A stretch of 64,000 bases of DNA from Methylobacterium adhaesivum (GTDB taxonomy: Bacteria; Pseudomonadota; Alphaproteobacteria; Rhizobiales; Beijerinckiaceae). A program made the translations under genes and the position numbers. The stretch covers positions 102,117 to 166,116 of the forward strand of contig NZ_BPQD01000008.1 in assembly GCF_022179065.1 (NCBI RefSeq). The letters run 5' to 3'. Each line of letters starts with the position of its first letter. Within the stretch, counting starts at the first letter, position 1. The notes beneath the pieces are model-generated. The model searched no databases. It was not told the origin of the DNA and was given only the letters and a program-made list of their open reading frames with translations. This document shows positions 36,066 through 45,011 of this stretch, piece after piece.

Positions 36066-37163
36066 GTGATCGCACCGAGCCACGGCGCCACCCTCACCAT
36101 CGACCTCGGGGCCATCGTGGCGAACTGGCGCCGCCTCGCCGCCGAAGCGAACGGCCTCGCCTGCGCCGCCGTGGTCAAGGCCGATGCCTATGGCTGCGGC
36201 CTCGCGCGGGTGGCGCCGGCCCTATGGGCGGCCGGGTGCCGGACCTTCTTCGTGGCGCATCTCGGCGAGGCCGTCGCGGCGCGCGCCCTTCTTCCGCAGG
36301 CGACGATCTATGTCCTGAACGGGCTCCTGCCCGGGTCCGGACCCGTCTTCACCGCGCACGCCCTGCGTCCGGTCCTCGGTTCGCACGAGGAGATGCGGGA
36401 ATGGGCGGCCCTGGGTGTCGCGTCCAGCCGTCCCCTGCCCGCCGCCCTCCACGTCGACACCGGCATGAACCGCCTCGGCCTCTCGGTGGCGGAGGCCCTC
36501 GCGCTGGCCGGTGATCCCCTCGTACGCCAAGCCGGGATCGACCTGCTGATGACCCACCTCGTCAGCGCTGAGTTGCCGGCCGAGGCCATCAACGCCCGTC
36601 AGGCGGCGGATTTCTCGCGGCTGCGCGCGGCTTTACCCGGCTTGCCCGCCTCGTTCGCGAACTCCTCCGGCGTTTTCCTCGGGTCCCCGGCCCATCACGA
36701 TCTTCTCAGGCCCGGCTACGCCCTGTTCGGCGGTAATCCCACGCCCGGGTCCCCGAACCCGATGCGGCCGGTGGTGCGCCTCGAGGCCACCATCGTTCAG
36801 GTCCGTACCGTCTCGGCGGGCGAATCGGCCGGGTATAACGGCCGCTGGACGGCCGATCGCCCGCGCCGCCTCGCCACCCTGTCGCTCGGTTACGCCGACG
36901 GCTATCCCCGCGCCGCGAGTGGCCGGGGCACCGCCCTGGTGAACGGCGTCCCCTGCCCCATGGTCGGCCTCATCTCCATGGACCTCGTCATCCTGGACGT
37001 GACCGACGCACCGGAGCCTAAGCGCGGCGACACGGCCGTGCTCATCGGTGACGGCCTCGACATCGACACCGTGGGCCGGGCCGCCGGCACCATCGGCTAC
37101 GAGATCCTGACGGGGCTGGGTTCTCGCTATGTTCGCCATTATGTGACAGGACCCGAGGCCTGA
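36066..37163 (+). CDS. alr: Alanine racemase
   Basis: PLP enzyme that makes D-alanine for peptidoglycan. From the preferred GTG (VIAPSHGATLTIDLGAI) it has 365 residues, the family norm; the frame is open back to a GTG overlapping the dnaB stop, but those 27 residues look non-conserved. The PLP lysine lies in AAVVKADAYGCGL near residue 40 and the catalytic tyrosine in LATLSLGYADGYPRAASG near residue 275. MNRLGLSVAEA and MVGLISMDLVILDVT are further family signatures. The order dnaB-alr-radA is conserved in many alphaproteobacteria. Confidence 0.96.
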   Translation: MIAPSHGATLTIDLGAIVANWRRLAAEANGLACAAVVKADAYGCGLARVAPALWAAGCRTFFVAHLGEAVAARALLPQATIYVLNGLLPGSGPVFTAHALRPVLGSHEEMREWAALGVASSRPLPAALHVDTGMNRLGLSVAEALALAGDPLVRQAGIDLLMTHLVSAELPAEAINARQAADFSRLRAALPGLPASFANSSGVFLGSPAHHDLLRPGYALFGGNPTPGSPNPMRPVVRLEATIVQVRTVSAGESAGYNGRWTADRPRRLATLSLGYADGYPRAASGRGTALVNGVPCPMVGLISMDLVILDVTDAPEPKRGDTAVLIGDGLDIDTVGRAAGTIGYEILTGLGSRYVRHYVTGPEA

Positions 37164-37184
37164 GGGGCCTCTTCCGGACGCGTT

Positions 37185-38618
37185 ATGGCCAAGATCCAAC
37201 AGACCTTCGTGTGCCAGTCCTGCGGGGCGGTCTACAATCGCTGGCGGGGGCGCTGCGAGGCCTGCAACGGCTGGAACTGCATCGCCGAGGAGAGCAGCGC
37301 CGCCGGTCCCCAATCCGGTCCGGTCAAGACGCGGCCGAGCCGGGCCAAGGGCCGGGTGTTCCCTCTCGAGGGCCTCACCGGCGAGGTGAAGCAGGCCCCC
37401 CGCATCCCCTCCGGAATCAACGAACTCGACCGCGTCACCGGCGGCGGCTTCGTGCGCGGCTCGGTGATCCTGCTCGGCGGCGACCCCGGCATCGGTAAAT
37501 CGACCCTGCTCATGCAGGCCACCGCCGCCATGGCGCGCACCGGAGAACGCGTCGTCTACATCTCGGGTGAGGAGGCGGTGGCGCAGGTGCGCCTGCGGGC
37601 CGAACGCCTCGGCCTCGCCGACGTGCCGGTGGAACTCGCGGCCGAGACCAACGTCGAGGACATTGTCGAAACCCTGTCGCAGGGCACCCCGCCGGCCCTG
37701 TGCATCATCGATTCGATCCAGACCATGTGGACCGAGACGGTTGAATCGGCGCCCGGCACCGTCACGCAGGTGCGCGGTTCGGCCCAGACCCTGATCCGCT
37801 TCGCCAAGACCACCGGCACGGCGGTGATCCTGGTCGGCCACGTCACCAAGGATGGCCAGATCGCCGGCCCCCGCGTGGTCGAGCACATGGTCGATGCCGT
37901 GGCCTCGTTCGAGGGCGACCAGGGCCACCATTTCCGGATCCTGCGGGCGGTGAAGAACCGCTTCGGTCCCACCGATGAGATCGGCGTGTTCGAGATGACC
38001 GATATGGGGCTGGCCGAGGTGCCGAACCCCTCGGCCCTGTTCCTGGCCGGGCGCGACCACGCCGCCCCCGGCACGGCGGTCTTCGCCGGCATGGAGGGCA
38101 CGCGCCCCCTCCTCGTGGAGATCCAGGCCCTCGTTGCCCCCTCGTCCCTCGGCATGCCGCGCCGGGCCGTGGTCGGCTGGGACCCGAACCGCCTGTCCAT
38201 GGTGCTGGCCGTTCTCGAAGCCCACGGCGGCATCCGCCTCGGCACCCACGACGTCTATCTGAACGTCGCCGGCGGCCTGCGGATCGGAGAGCCGGCGGCG
38301 GATCTGGCGGTCGCCGCCGCTCTGGTCTCGTCCCTGTCGGGCGCGGCTTTGCCGCCCGAGACGGTGTATTTCGGCGAGATCGGCCTCTCGGGCGCCATCC
38401 GGCCAGTGGCCCAGGCGCCGGCCCGCCTAAAGGAAGCGCTCAAGCTCGGCTTTGCCAAGGCGGTGACGCCGCAGGGGCGCGGCGAGGGCGGCGGCGACGG
38501 GTTTCCCACGGAGGCCCTGCGCCACATCGCCGACCTCGTCGCCGGCATCGCCAGCAACGGCCCACGCCGGGTCGGTTCGGGCCGGGGACGGGCCGCCGTG
38601 GAGTACGACGAGGACTGA
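37185..38618 (+). CDS. radA: DNA repair protein RadA
   Basis: RecA-related helicase that drives branch migration during recombination. The protein has 477 residues. A zinc finger opens it (CQSCGAVYNRWRGRCEACNGW contains the two CxxC pairs, residues 9-29). Walker A is LLGGDPGIGKSTLLMQ near residue 105, the RadA-specific KNRFGPTDEIGVFEM follows, and a Lon-like C-terminal domain covers about 300-460 (GGIRLGTHDVYLNVAGGLRI). It starts 21 bases after alr. Confidence 0.97.
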   Translation: MAKIQQTFVCQSCGAVYNRWRGRCEACNGWNCIAEESSAAGPQSGPVKTRPSRAKGRVFPLEGLTGEVKQAPRIPSGINELDRVTGGGFVRGSVILLGGDPGIGKSTLLMQATAAMARTGERVVYISGEEAVAQVRLRAERLGLADVPVELAAETNVEDIVETLSQGTPPALCIIDSIQTMWTETVESAPGTVTQVRGSAQTLIRFAKTTGTAVILVGHVTKDGQIAGPRVVEHMVDAVASFEGDQGHHFRILRAVKNRFGPTDEIGVFEMTDMGLAEVPNPSALFLAGRDHAAPGTAVFAGMEGTRPLLVEIQALVAPSSLGMPRRAVVGWDPNRLSMVLAVLEAHGGIRLGTHDVYLNVAGGLRIGEPAADLAVAAALVSSLSGAALPPETVYFGEIGLSGAIRPVAQAPARLKEALKLGFAKAVTPQGRGEGGGDGFPTEALRHIADLVAGIASNGPRRVGSGRGRAAVEYDED

Positions 38619-38758
38619 AGGGTCAAGCGCCAGGGGCGGTCCATCGGCCGCGAGGGTGACGACCGAGATTCGGCACGATATACAGGGCCGCGGCCCGGGG
38701 AAGCCGCAGCTCCTATCAATTGTTGCCGCAACTCCCTACGAAGTGACAATCGCCCGCG

Positions 38759-39370
38759 ATGCCGTTCTCCGTTCTCGATCTCGTCGTGCTCGGCATCGTC
38801 GTGGTGTCCGCGTTGCTCGCGGCCGTTCGCGGGGCCACCCGCGAGGTGCTGGCCATCATCGCCTGGGTGGCCGCCGCGGCCGTCGCCTGGAAGCTCTATC
38901 CCCTGCTCCTGCCCACTGTGAGCCAGCAGGTCACCAACGCCACCGTGGCCCTTGTGGTCTCCATCGCGGCGATCTTCCTCGGCACCCTGATCGTGGTCTC
39001 GATCATCACCGTGAAGGTGTCCGACATGATCCTCGATTCGCGCATCGGCGCCGTCGACCGGTCCCTTGGATTCCTGTTCGGCGCCGGGCGCGGCTTCCTC
39101 ATCTGCGTGATCGGCTGGGTGTTCCTCGCCTGGCTCGTCCAGGGCAAGATGCCCGATTGGGCCGCCCAGGCCCGCAGCCGGCCGATGCTGGAGAAATCCG
39201 GCGAGGCCCTGGTGGCGCAACTGCCCGAGAATCCCGAAGGGCTTCTGAAGCAGTTCAAGAAGCCTAAGGTCGAGACCCCGGCCGATCCCGTCGAGCCGCC
39301 GGAAGGCGACGTGCCGGTGCAGCGCCGGAGCGATGCGCCGTCCCCAGCCACGACCGCGCCGCGACGCTGA
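38759..39370 (+). CDS. cvpA: CvpA-family membrane protein
   Basis: Inner-membrane protein of 203 residues named for colicin V production. Four membrane helices fill the first about 130 residues (VLDLVVLGIVVVSALLAAVRGATREVLAIIAWVAAAAVAW in two helices; SIAAIFLGTLIVVSIITVKV; FLFGAGRGFLICVIGWVFLAW), followed by a polar proline-rich tail. RGATREVL and RSLGFLFGAGRGFL are CvpA markers. It lies directly upstream of purF, the classic cvpA-purF pair. Confidence 0.93.
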   Translation: MPFSVLDLVVLGIVVVSALLAAVRGATREVLAIIAWVAAAAVAWKLYPLLLPTVSQQVTNATVALVVSIAAIFLGTLIVVSIITVKVSDMILDSRIGAVDRSLGFLFGAGRGFLICVIGWVFLAWLVQGKMPDWAAQARSRPMLEKSGEALVAQLPENPEGLLKQFKKPKVETPADPVEPPEGDVPVQRRSDAPSPATTAPRR

Positions 39371-39375
39371 TCTGC

Positions 39376-39398
39376 GCGCCGGCGCTTGGTGCCGGCGC
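39376..39398 (+). terminator. Hairpin between cvpA and purF
   Basis: GCGCCGGC and GCCGGCGC form an 8-bp exact stem around GCTTGGT, starting 6 bases after the cvpA stop. No U run is present. It could limit read-through from cvpA into purF. Confidence 0.4.
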
Positions 39399-39459
39399 CC
39401 AGGCCGCTTACATGGCGGTTCTCGCATGACGGTTCGCTGACAGTCGCGGGCAACCAGGG

Positions 39460-40962
39460 ATGCACCTCACCATGTTTCCAGTGAAACCGAGTGCCCGTCC
39501 GCCCGCCGGCACCGTGGACGGCCTCGACCGCGACGGCGACACCCTGCGCGAGGAATGCGGCGTCTTCGGCATCTTCGGACACCCTGACGCCTCGGCCATC
39601 GTAGCGCTTGGCCTCCACGCCCTCCAGCATCGCGGGCAGGAAGCAGCGGGGATCGTCTCCTTCGACGGGTCGGTGTTCCATTCGGAGCGTCGGCCGGGCC
39701 TCGTCGGCGATTCGTTCTCCGACGGCGAGACCATCGCGCGGTTGAAGGGACAGGTCGCCATCGGCCATGTCCGCTATTCGACTACCGGCGGCACCATCCT
39801 GCGCAACGTCCAGCCACTCTTCGCCGAACTCGCCAGCGGCGGTCTGGCGGTGGCGCATAACGGCAATCTCACCAACGCCCTGTCGATCCGCCGCGACCTC
39901 GTGCGCGATGGCGCAATCACGCAATCCACCTCCGACACGGAGGTGATCCTGCATCTCGCGGCGCGCTCGCGGGCCCCGCGCATCGTCGAGCGCTTCACCG
40001 AGGCCCTGAAGCAGATCGAAGGCGCCTACGCCATCGTGGCGCTCACGAACAAGAAGCTCATCGGCGCCCGCGATCCCATGGGCATCCGTCCCCTGGTGCT
40101 CGGCGAACTCGACGGACGCTACATCCTGGCCTCCGAGACCTGTGCCCTCGACATCATCGGCGCGAAGTTCATCCGCGACGTCGAGAACGGCGAGATCGTG
40201 GTGATCTCCGAGGAGGGCATCGAGTCGATCCGGTTCGCCCCGGCCCGGCCCATGCGCCCGTGCATCTTCGAGTACATCTACTTCGCCCGGCCCGACTCGG
40301 TGGTGAACGGCAAGAGCGTCTACGCCGTGCGCAAGAACATCGGCCACGAGCTCGCCCGCGAATCGGCGACCGACGCCGACGTGGTGATCCCCGTGCCGGA
40401 TTCCGGCGTGCCGGCCGCCCTCGGCTTCGCCCAGGAGACCGGGCTGCCCTTCGAGATGGGCATCATCCGCAACCACTATGTCGGCCGCACTTTCATTCAG
40501 CCGACGCAGTCCGTGCGTGAACTCGGCGTGCGCATGAAGCACTCGGCCAATCGCGCCGTGGTCGAGGGCAAGCGCATCGTCCTCGTGGACGACAGCCTCG
40601 TGCGCGGCACCACCTCCATCAAGATCGTCCGGATGATGCGCGAGGCCGGCGCCAAGGAGGTGCATTTCCGTATCGCCTCGCCGCCGATCACCTATCCGGA
40701 CTTCTACGGCATCGACACGCCGGAGCGCGAGAAGCTGCTCGCCGCCACCCACGATCTCGAGGGCATGCGCCGCTACATCGGCGCCGATTCCCTCGCCTTC
40801 CTGTCCATCGAGGGCCTGTACAAGGCCATGGGCGAGGAGCGGCGCGACGAAGCCTGCCCGCAATACACCGACCATTGCTTCACCGGCGATTATCCGACGC
40901 CCCTGTCCGACATGGCCATCACCGGTCCCCGGCGACTGGCGATGCTGGCGGAAGCCGACTGA
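39460..40962 (+). CDS. purF: Amidophosphoribosyltransferase
   Basis: First committed enzyme of purine synthesis: PRPP plus glutamine to phosphoribosylamine. The protein has 500 residues. The N-terminal nucleophile cysteine is in LREECGVFGIFGH at about residue 33, so a propeptide must be removed, as in Bacillus-type enzymes. The glutaminase domain shows GIVSFDG and VAIGHVRYSTTGG; the PRTase domain holds KRIVLVDDSLVRGTTS. The C-terminus reads EACPQYTDHCFTGDYP, where Bacillus-type enzymes have a CxxC that binds an Fe-S cluster; here the spacing is different. An internal ATG four codons downstream is an alternative start. Transcribed with an SDR gene 4 bases downstream. Confidence 0.97.
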   Translation: MHLTMFPVKPSARPPAGTVDGLDRDGDTLREECGVFGIFGHPDASAIVALGLHALQHRGQEAAGIVSFDGSVFHSERRPGLVGDSFSDGETIARLKGQVAIGHVRYSTTGGTILRNVQPLFAELASGGLAVAHNGNLTNALSIRRDLVRDGAITQSTSDTEVILHLAARSRAPRIVERFTEALKQIEGAYAIVALTNKKLIGARDPMGIRPLVLGELDGRYILASETCALDIIGAKFIRDVENGEIVVISEEGIESIRFAPARPMRPCIFEYIYFARPDSVVNGKSVYAVRKNIGHELARESATDADVVIPVPDSGVPAALGFAQETGLPFEMGIIRNHYVGRTFIQPTQSVRELGVRMKHSANRAVVEGKRIVLVDDSLVRGTTSIKIVRMMREAGAKEVHFRIASPPITYPDFYGIDTPEREKLLAATHDLEGMRRYIGADSLAFLSIEGLYKAMGEERRDEACPQYTDHCFTGDYPTPLSDMAITGPRRLAMLAEAD

Positions 40963-40966
40963 CGCC

Positions 40967-41719
40967 ATGGCGCTCGATCCGCATCGTTCCCTGGCGGGGC
41001 GCGTCGCCGTGGTCACCGGCGCGTCGCGCGGCATCGGCCGCGCCGCTGCCCTCGCCCTGGCCGAGGCCGGTGCCCATGTCGTCGCCGTCGCCCGCACGCA
41101 GGGCGCCCTCGAAGAACTCGACGACGCCATCCGGGCGGCGGGATCGAGCGCGACGCTCGTTCCCCTCGATCTGACGGATTACGACGCCATCGACCGCCTC
41201 GGGGCGGGCCTTTACGAGCGCTGGAAGCGCCTCGACATCGTGGTGGGCAATGCCGGCATCCTCGGCAACCTCACGCCGCTGGGCCACGTGACGCCCAAAA
41301 CCTGGGCGCAGGTGATGGATATCAATGTCACGGCGAACTGGCGCCTCATCCGCTCGTTCGATCCGCTCCTGCGCGCCTCTGATGCCGGCCGGGCGATCTT
41401 CATCACCTCCGGCGCCGCGCAGAAGTGCCGGGCCTATTGGGGACCGTATTCCGTCTCCAAGGCGGCCCTCGACGCCCTGGTGCGAACCTATGCGGCCGAG
41501 ACCGAGACGACGCCGATCCGCGCGATGCTGGTCAATCCCGGTCCCCTACGGACGGACATGCGCCGCGCCGCCATGCCGGGCGAGGATCCCGAGAGCCTGC
41601 GGACGCCGGAGGATCTCGCCCCCCACCTCGTCCGCCTGGCGAGCCCCGCCTGGAGCGAGACGGGCCTGATCTACGACTTTCCGAGCGACCGCCTGCTCAC
41701 CCCGCGCATGGCGGACTGA
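40967..41719 (+). CDS. Short-chain dehydrogenase/reductase
   Basis: Classical SDR of 250 residues. The NAD(P) motif TGASRGIGRAAAL is at about residues 18-30, VVGNAGILGNLTPL contains the NAG motif, a serine at FITSGAAQKC and the YxxxK catalytic pair in WGPYSVSKAALDAL near residue 160. The LIYDFPSDRLL end resembles SDRs annotated next to purF in many Rhizobiales. The substrate is unknown. It follows purF by 4 bases, suggesting co-transcription, and precedes the DmrA-like gene by 54 bases. Confidence 0.88.
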   Translation: MALDPHRSLAGRVAVVTGASRGIGRAAALALAEAGAHVVAVARTQGALEELDDAIRAAGSSATLVPLDLTDYDAIDRLGAGLYERWKRLDIVVGNAGILGNLTPLGHVTPKTWAQVMDINVTANWRLIRSFDPLLRASDAGRAIFITSGAAQKCRAYWGPYSVSKAALDALVRTYAAETETTPIRAMLVNPGPLRTDMRRAAMPGEDPESLRTPEDLAPHLVRLASPAWSETGLIYDFPSDRLLTPRMAD

Positions 41720-41773
41720 CGGCGGCGCGCCGCCGGGTCCAAGACCGATGCTCCCCTGAAGGCTTGTGACACC

Positions 41774-42181
41774 ATGATCGACGTCCGCTGCATCTGCGCC
41801 ATCGGCCTCCGGGGACAGCTCGGCCTCAACGGGCAGCTGCCGTGGGAGGGCAACACCGATCCCCTGTTCGTCGAGGACGTGACCCGGTTCTTCGCCCTTA
41901 CCATGGGCCATGTGCTCATCGCCGGGCCGAAGACCGTGGCGTCGGTGCCGGACTTCGCGTTCAAGGACCGCACCATCGACGTGATCCGCAGTCACGAGGA
42001 TCCGGAAGAGGTGCTCAAGCGCTATCCCGGCCGGCGCATCTTCGTGGGCGGCGGGATCGCCGTGTGGAACGTCTACGCGCAATACATCCAGCATTGGGAC
42101 GTGACCCGCCTGCCCTACGACGGAGAGGCCGACCGCTGGTTCGATCCGGCCTGGCTCGTCGGTGGGCCCCTGCGCGCTTGA
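41774..42181 (+). CDS. dmrA: DHFR-like protein, probable dihydromethanopterin reductase DmrA
   Basis: Small protein of 135 residues (about 15 kDa) with a dihydrofolate reductase fold: ICAIGLRGQLGLNGQLPWEGN matches the DHFR N-terminal signature, HVLIAGPKTVAS the NADPH/GRxTxxS element in altered form, and RRIFVGGGIAVWNVY the GGxxxY strand. Normal DHFRs have about 160 residues; the C-terminal part is shortened. A DHFR-homologous dihydromethanopterin reductase of about 15 kDa is known from Methylobacterium extorquens, where it makes the H4MPT cofactor of formaldehyde oxidation. The match in size, fold and host group makes DmrA the best call; an ordinary or accessory DHFR cannot be excluded from motifs alone. 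Confidence 0.7.
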   Translation: MIDVRCICAIGLRGQLGLNGQLPWEGNTDPLFVEDVTRFFALTMGHVLIAGPKTVASVPDFAFKDRTIDVIRSHEDPEEVLKRYPGRRIFVGGGIAVWNVYAQYIQHWDVTRLPYDGEADRWFDPAWLVGGPLRA

Positions 42182-42238
42182 GGGCACAACCGGCGCCGTG
42201 ACGGGTTGAGGCAAGCCCACCCGTTCCGAAAGCGCCCG

Positions 42239-43369
42239 ATGAGCCAGCACAGCTACCAGTTCGGCATCGAGGAAGAGTATTTCCTGGCCGATGCCGAGAC
42301 CCGGGGGACGCCGGATCGGTCCCTCGCCGCCTTCCACGAGGCGGCCGGCGCCGCCCTGCCGGAAATCGGCCGCGAACTCCTCGAATCCCAGGTCGAGGCC
42401 TGCACGCCGCCGTCCGAGGGCTTCGCCGAGGCGCGCGACATCCTCGTCCATCACCGCGCGACCCTGGCGCGGATCGGCGCTAAGCACGGGGTGCTGGTCT
42501 TCGCCGCCGGCACCCATCCCGTGGCGGCGTGGTCGCGTCAGGCCGTGACGCAGGGCGAGCGCTACACGGGCATCCTGGCAGATGTGGGGTTGGCCGGACG
42601 GCGCAGCCTGATCTGCGGCATGCATGTTCATGTCGAGGTGCCGGACCCGGATTCGCGGGTCGACCTCATGAACCGCCTGCTGCCGTTCCAGCCGATCCTC
42701 CTCGCCCTGTCGGCCTCGTCGCCGTTCTGGCAGGGCAAGCCGACGGGACTCGCCGCCTATCGCCTCAGCGCGTTCGGGGAGCTTCCCCGGACCGGCCTGC
42801 CGAACCTGTTCGCCGATCGGGCGGCCTACGAACGTTACGTCCGCATTATGACGCGGGCCGGCTCCATCGCGGATGCGAGCTTCCTGTGGTGGTCCCTGCG
42901 CCCGTCCATCAAGTTCCCGACCCTGGAACTGCGCATCGCCGATTCCTGCACGCGGGTCGACGACGCCGTGACCATCGCGGCCCTGTATCGCTGCCTCGTG
43001 CGCTGCGCCGTGCGCCGTCCTGAGTTGAACGCCGGCCTCGACGGCGTCTCGCGGGCCCTGGCACAGGAGAATCTCTGGCGCGCCCAGCACGGAGGCACGA
43101 AGGCCGAGCTGATTGATGAGGCGAGCGAGACAGCCATCCCCTTCGCCGAGGCCCTCGATGGGTTGCTGACCCTGATCCGCGAGGACGCCGAGGCACTCGA
43201 TTGCCTGAGCGACGTCGAGGCCGCACGATATATCGTCCGCGACGGCACCAGCGCGGACGGTCAGATCGCGGCCTTTGAGGCCGCCGGGGGTGAGGCGGGC
43301 GCATCGTCCGTCGCGGCCGTGGTGGACTGGCTGGCGCGGACGACACGGGGCGAAGCCGTCTCAGGTTGA
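42239..43369 (+). CDS. YbdK-type carboxylate-amine ligase (glutamate-cysteine ligase 2 family)
   Basis: ATP-dependent ligase of the GCS2 family with 376 residues. Signatures: the opening FGIEEEYFLADAETR (metal-binding glutamates), HVHVEVPDPDSRVDLMNRL near residue 138, and SFLWWSLRPSIKFPTLELRIAD near residue 230. Family members have weak gamma-glutamylcysteine synthetase activity in vitro, but the true substrate is generally unknown. The preferred ATG follows an AGCGCCCG leader with no clear ribosome site. It is 57 bases downstream of the DmrA-like gene. Confidence 0.88.
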   Translation: MSQHSYQFGIEEEYFLADAETRGTPDRSLAAFHEAAGAALPEIGRELLESQVEACTPPSEGFAEARDILVHHRATLARIGAKHGVLVFAAGTHPVAAWSRQAVTQGERYTGILADVGLAGRRSLICGMHVHVEVPDPDSRVDLMNRLLPFQPILLALSASSPFWQGKPTGLAAYRLSAFGELPRTGLPNLFADRAAYERYVRIMTRAGSIADASFLWWSLRPSIKFPTLELRIADSCTRVDDAVTIAALYRCLVRCAVRRPELNAGLDGVSRALAQENLWRAQHGGTKAELIDEASETAIPFAEALDGLLTLIREDAEALDCLSDVEAARYIVRDGTSADGQIAAFEAAGGEAGASSVAAVVDWLARTTRGEAVSG

Positions 43370-43460
43370 GACGCCGCGCTTTTCACGCGTTAGGACGGGG
43401 GCGAACACCACCTGAGTTAGCATCACGACTTGGTTTAGGCGAAGATCGAGCCTTCCTGCC

Positions 43461-45011
43461 ATGTCGGATGCCATCACCCGCCGCATCGTGCTGTTTCTCG
43501 ACGGGACGTGGAGCGACGACAACGCCAAGAATCCCCTGACGAATGTCGTCCGGCTGCGCGAGGCCTTGAAGATCGGGATCGACCGAGGCAAGGCCCAAGA
43601 CCCGCCATCCGACGCCCCGGTCGAGGGCAGCCGTGTGAAGACCGATCAGGGCGAGGTCGAATACGTCGTCTCTTACGATTCCGGCGTGGGAACGGGTGTG
43701 TGGGACCGGGTGTCGGGCGGCCTGACCGGCGTGGGGTTGGACGACAAGATCCGGCAGGCCTATCGCTTCCTCAGCAAGCATTACCGGCCGGGCGACGAGA
43801 TCCATCTCGTCGGGTTCTCGCGCGGCGCCTACACGGCCCGCAGCATCGTCGGCTATCTCTTCGCCGCGGGCCTGTTGAAGGCCGAGCACTGCACGCCGGA
43901 GCGCGAGGAGGAAGCCTGGCGCTATTATCGCACCCGTCCGGGCGACCGCGCTCGCGGCGATTGGCGTGCCCTCGAGCCGTTCCTCAACGACGTCGATTGC
44001 CTGAGGATCAAATCGCTGGCCGTGTTCGATACGGTGGGCGCCCTCGGCATTCCAAGCCGCTTTCTCCTCGCGGCGAACCGGCGCCGGTTCGAGTTCCACG
44101 ACACCCAATTGTCCTCCATCGTGGAGAACAGCTTCCACGCCGTGGCCATCGACGAGCACCGCCCCTCCTTCGAGGCCGCCCTGTGGCATAGGCCGAAGGT
44201 CAAGCGCCTGGCGAACGGCCACCATGTCGAGCAGGTGTGGTTCCCCGGTGCCCATGCGGATATCGGCGGCGGCTATAGCCGGTGGAACGACGGCGAGGGC
44301 GGTCGCCAGGACATTGCGTTCGCGTGGATGCATCGGCGCCTCGTGGACCACCTGGGCCTCCACTTCGCGGATCTCGACCCGAACGCACCCGCACCGGCGT
44401 TGCGCTGCGATCCCCCCGCGCACCTGACATCGCCCATCCACCGGCCCTGGGACATGGTCGATCACATCCGGTCACAGGCCGCCCGGGCCATCAACCAGAC
44501 GCGACCGTTGGCGTCCTATGGCTCTCCGACGAAGGGGCGCGGGACCGTCGCGGTCGGTCTCATGGCGAACGAAGACCCGATCTGCGAGATGATCCACGTC
44601 AGCGCCCTCGCCCTCCTGGATGCGGCGGAAGAACCGACCATTACCCTCGCGTGGGAAAAACTCTCCCAACGCTATCCCTACCGACCGCCGAATCTCATCG
44701 CGGTCCTGCCCCTCATCGCCTTCACCTACCGGGCTTGGGACCCGGCGGCCTGGGAAATCTGGAAGCCGTATGCCGATGCGATCCCCCGCGTCACCGCGGA
44801 GCCCCGACCCCTGTCGATCGTGGGGTGGGACGGGCAGGTTCTCCCCGCGCACCCGCCGGAAGACGCCCTGCCGGCGGACGACGACAACGTCTTTCGCTAT
44901 CTCGGGACAGATCCGAAGGCCTTCGGTCTGTCCCGGGCCTCAACCCTTGTTCTCTTTGTCGAACGGGTTCTTGGAGGTTCGCAGGGAGAGGCGAATCGGC
45001 ACGCCGGGTAG
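43461..45011 (+). CDS. DUF2235 alpha/beta-hydrolase (T6SS phospholipase-like family)
   Basis: Protein of 516 residues. It begins [18 protein letters not shown], the DUF2235 opening, and has the nucleophile elbow [15 protein letters not shown] (GFSRG, serine near residue 118), [11 protein letters not shown] with a likely catalytic aspartate, and [14 protein letters not shown] with the likely histidine, giving the complete triad. DUF2235 includes type VI secretion phospholipase effectors (Tle) and unrelated cytosolic hydrolases. No VgrG, PAAR, signal peptide or immunity gene stands next to it, so an effector role is unproven. Its last 24 codons overlap the 3' end of der on the other strand. Confidence 0.82.
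   Translation: MSDAITRRIVLFLDGTWSDDNAKNPLTNVVRLREALKIGIDRGKAQDPPSDAPVEGSRVKTDQGEVEYVVSYDSGVGTGVWDRVSGGLTGVGLDDKIRQAYRFLSKHYRPGDEIHLVGFSRGAYTARSIVGYLFAAGLLKAEHCTPEREEEAWRYYRTRPGDRARGDWRALEPFLNDVDCLRIKSLAVFDTVGALGIPSRFLLAANRRRFEFHDTQLSSIVENSFHAVAIDEHRPSFEAALWHRPKVKRLANGHHVEQVWFPGAHADIGGGYSRWNDGEGGRQDIAFAWMHRRLVDHLGLHFADLDPNAPAPALRCDPPAHLTSPIHRPWDMVDHIRSQAARAINQTRPLASYGSPTKGRGTVAVGLMANEDPICEMIHVSALALLDAAEEPTITLAWEKLSQRYPYRPPNLIAVLPLIAFTYRAWDPAAWEIWKPYADAIPRVTAEPRPLSIVGWDGQVLPAHPPEDALPADDDNVFRYLGTDPKAFGLSRASTLVLFVERVLGGSQGEANRHAG

Noticed and set aside
39371-39459. Purine riboswitch ahead of purF
   Set aside because: Only a simple GC hairpin is present; the conserved core bases of purine riboswitches could not be found. 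The same applies to the guaB and guaA leaders.
43461-45011. Type VI secretion effector with immunity gene
   Set aside because: The DUF2235 protein has the catalytic motif, but there is no VgrG, PAAR, Hcp or lipoprotein immunity gene next to it, so an effector call would be speculation.
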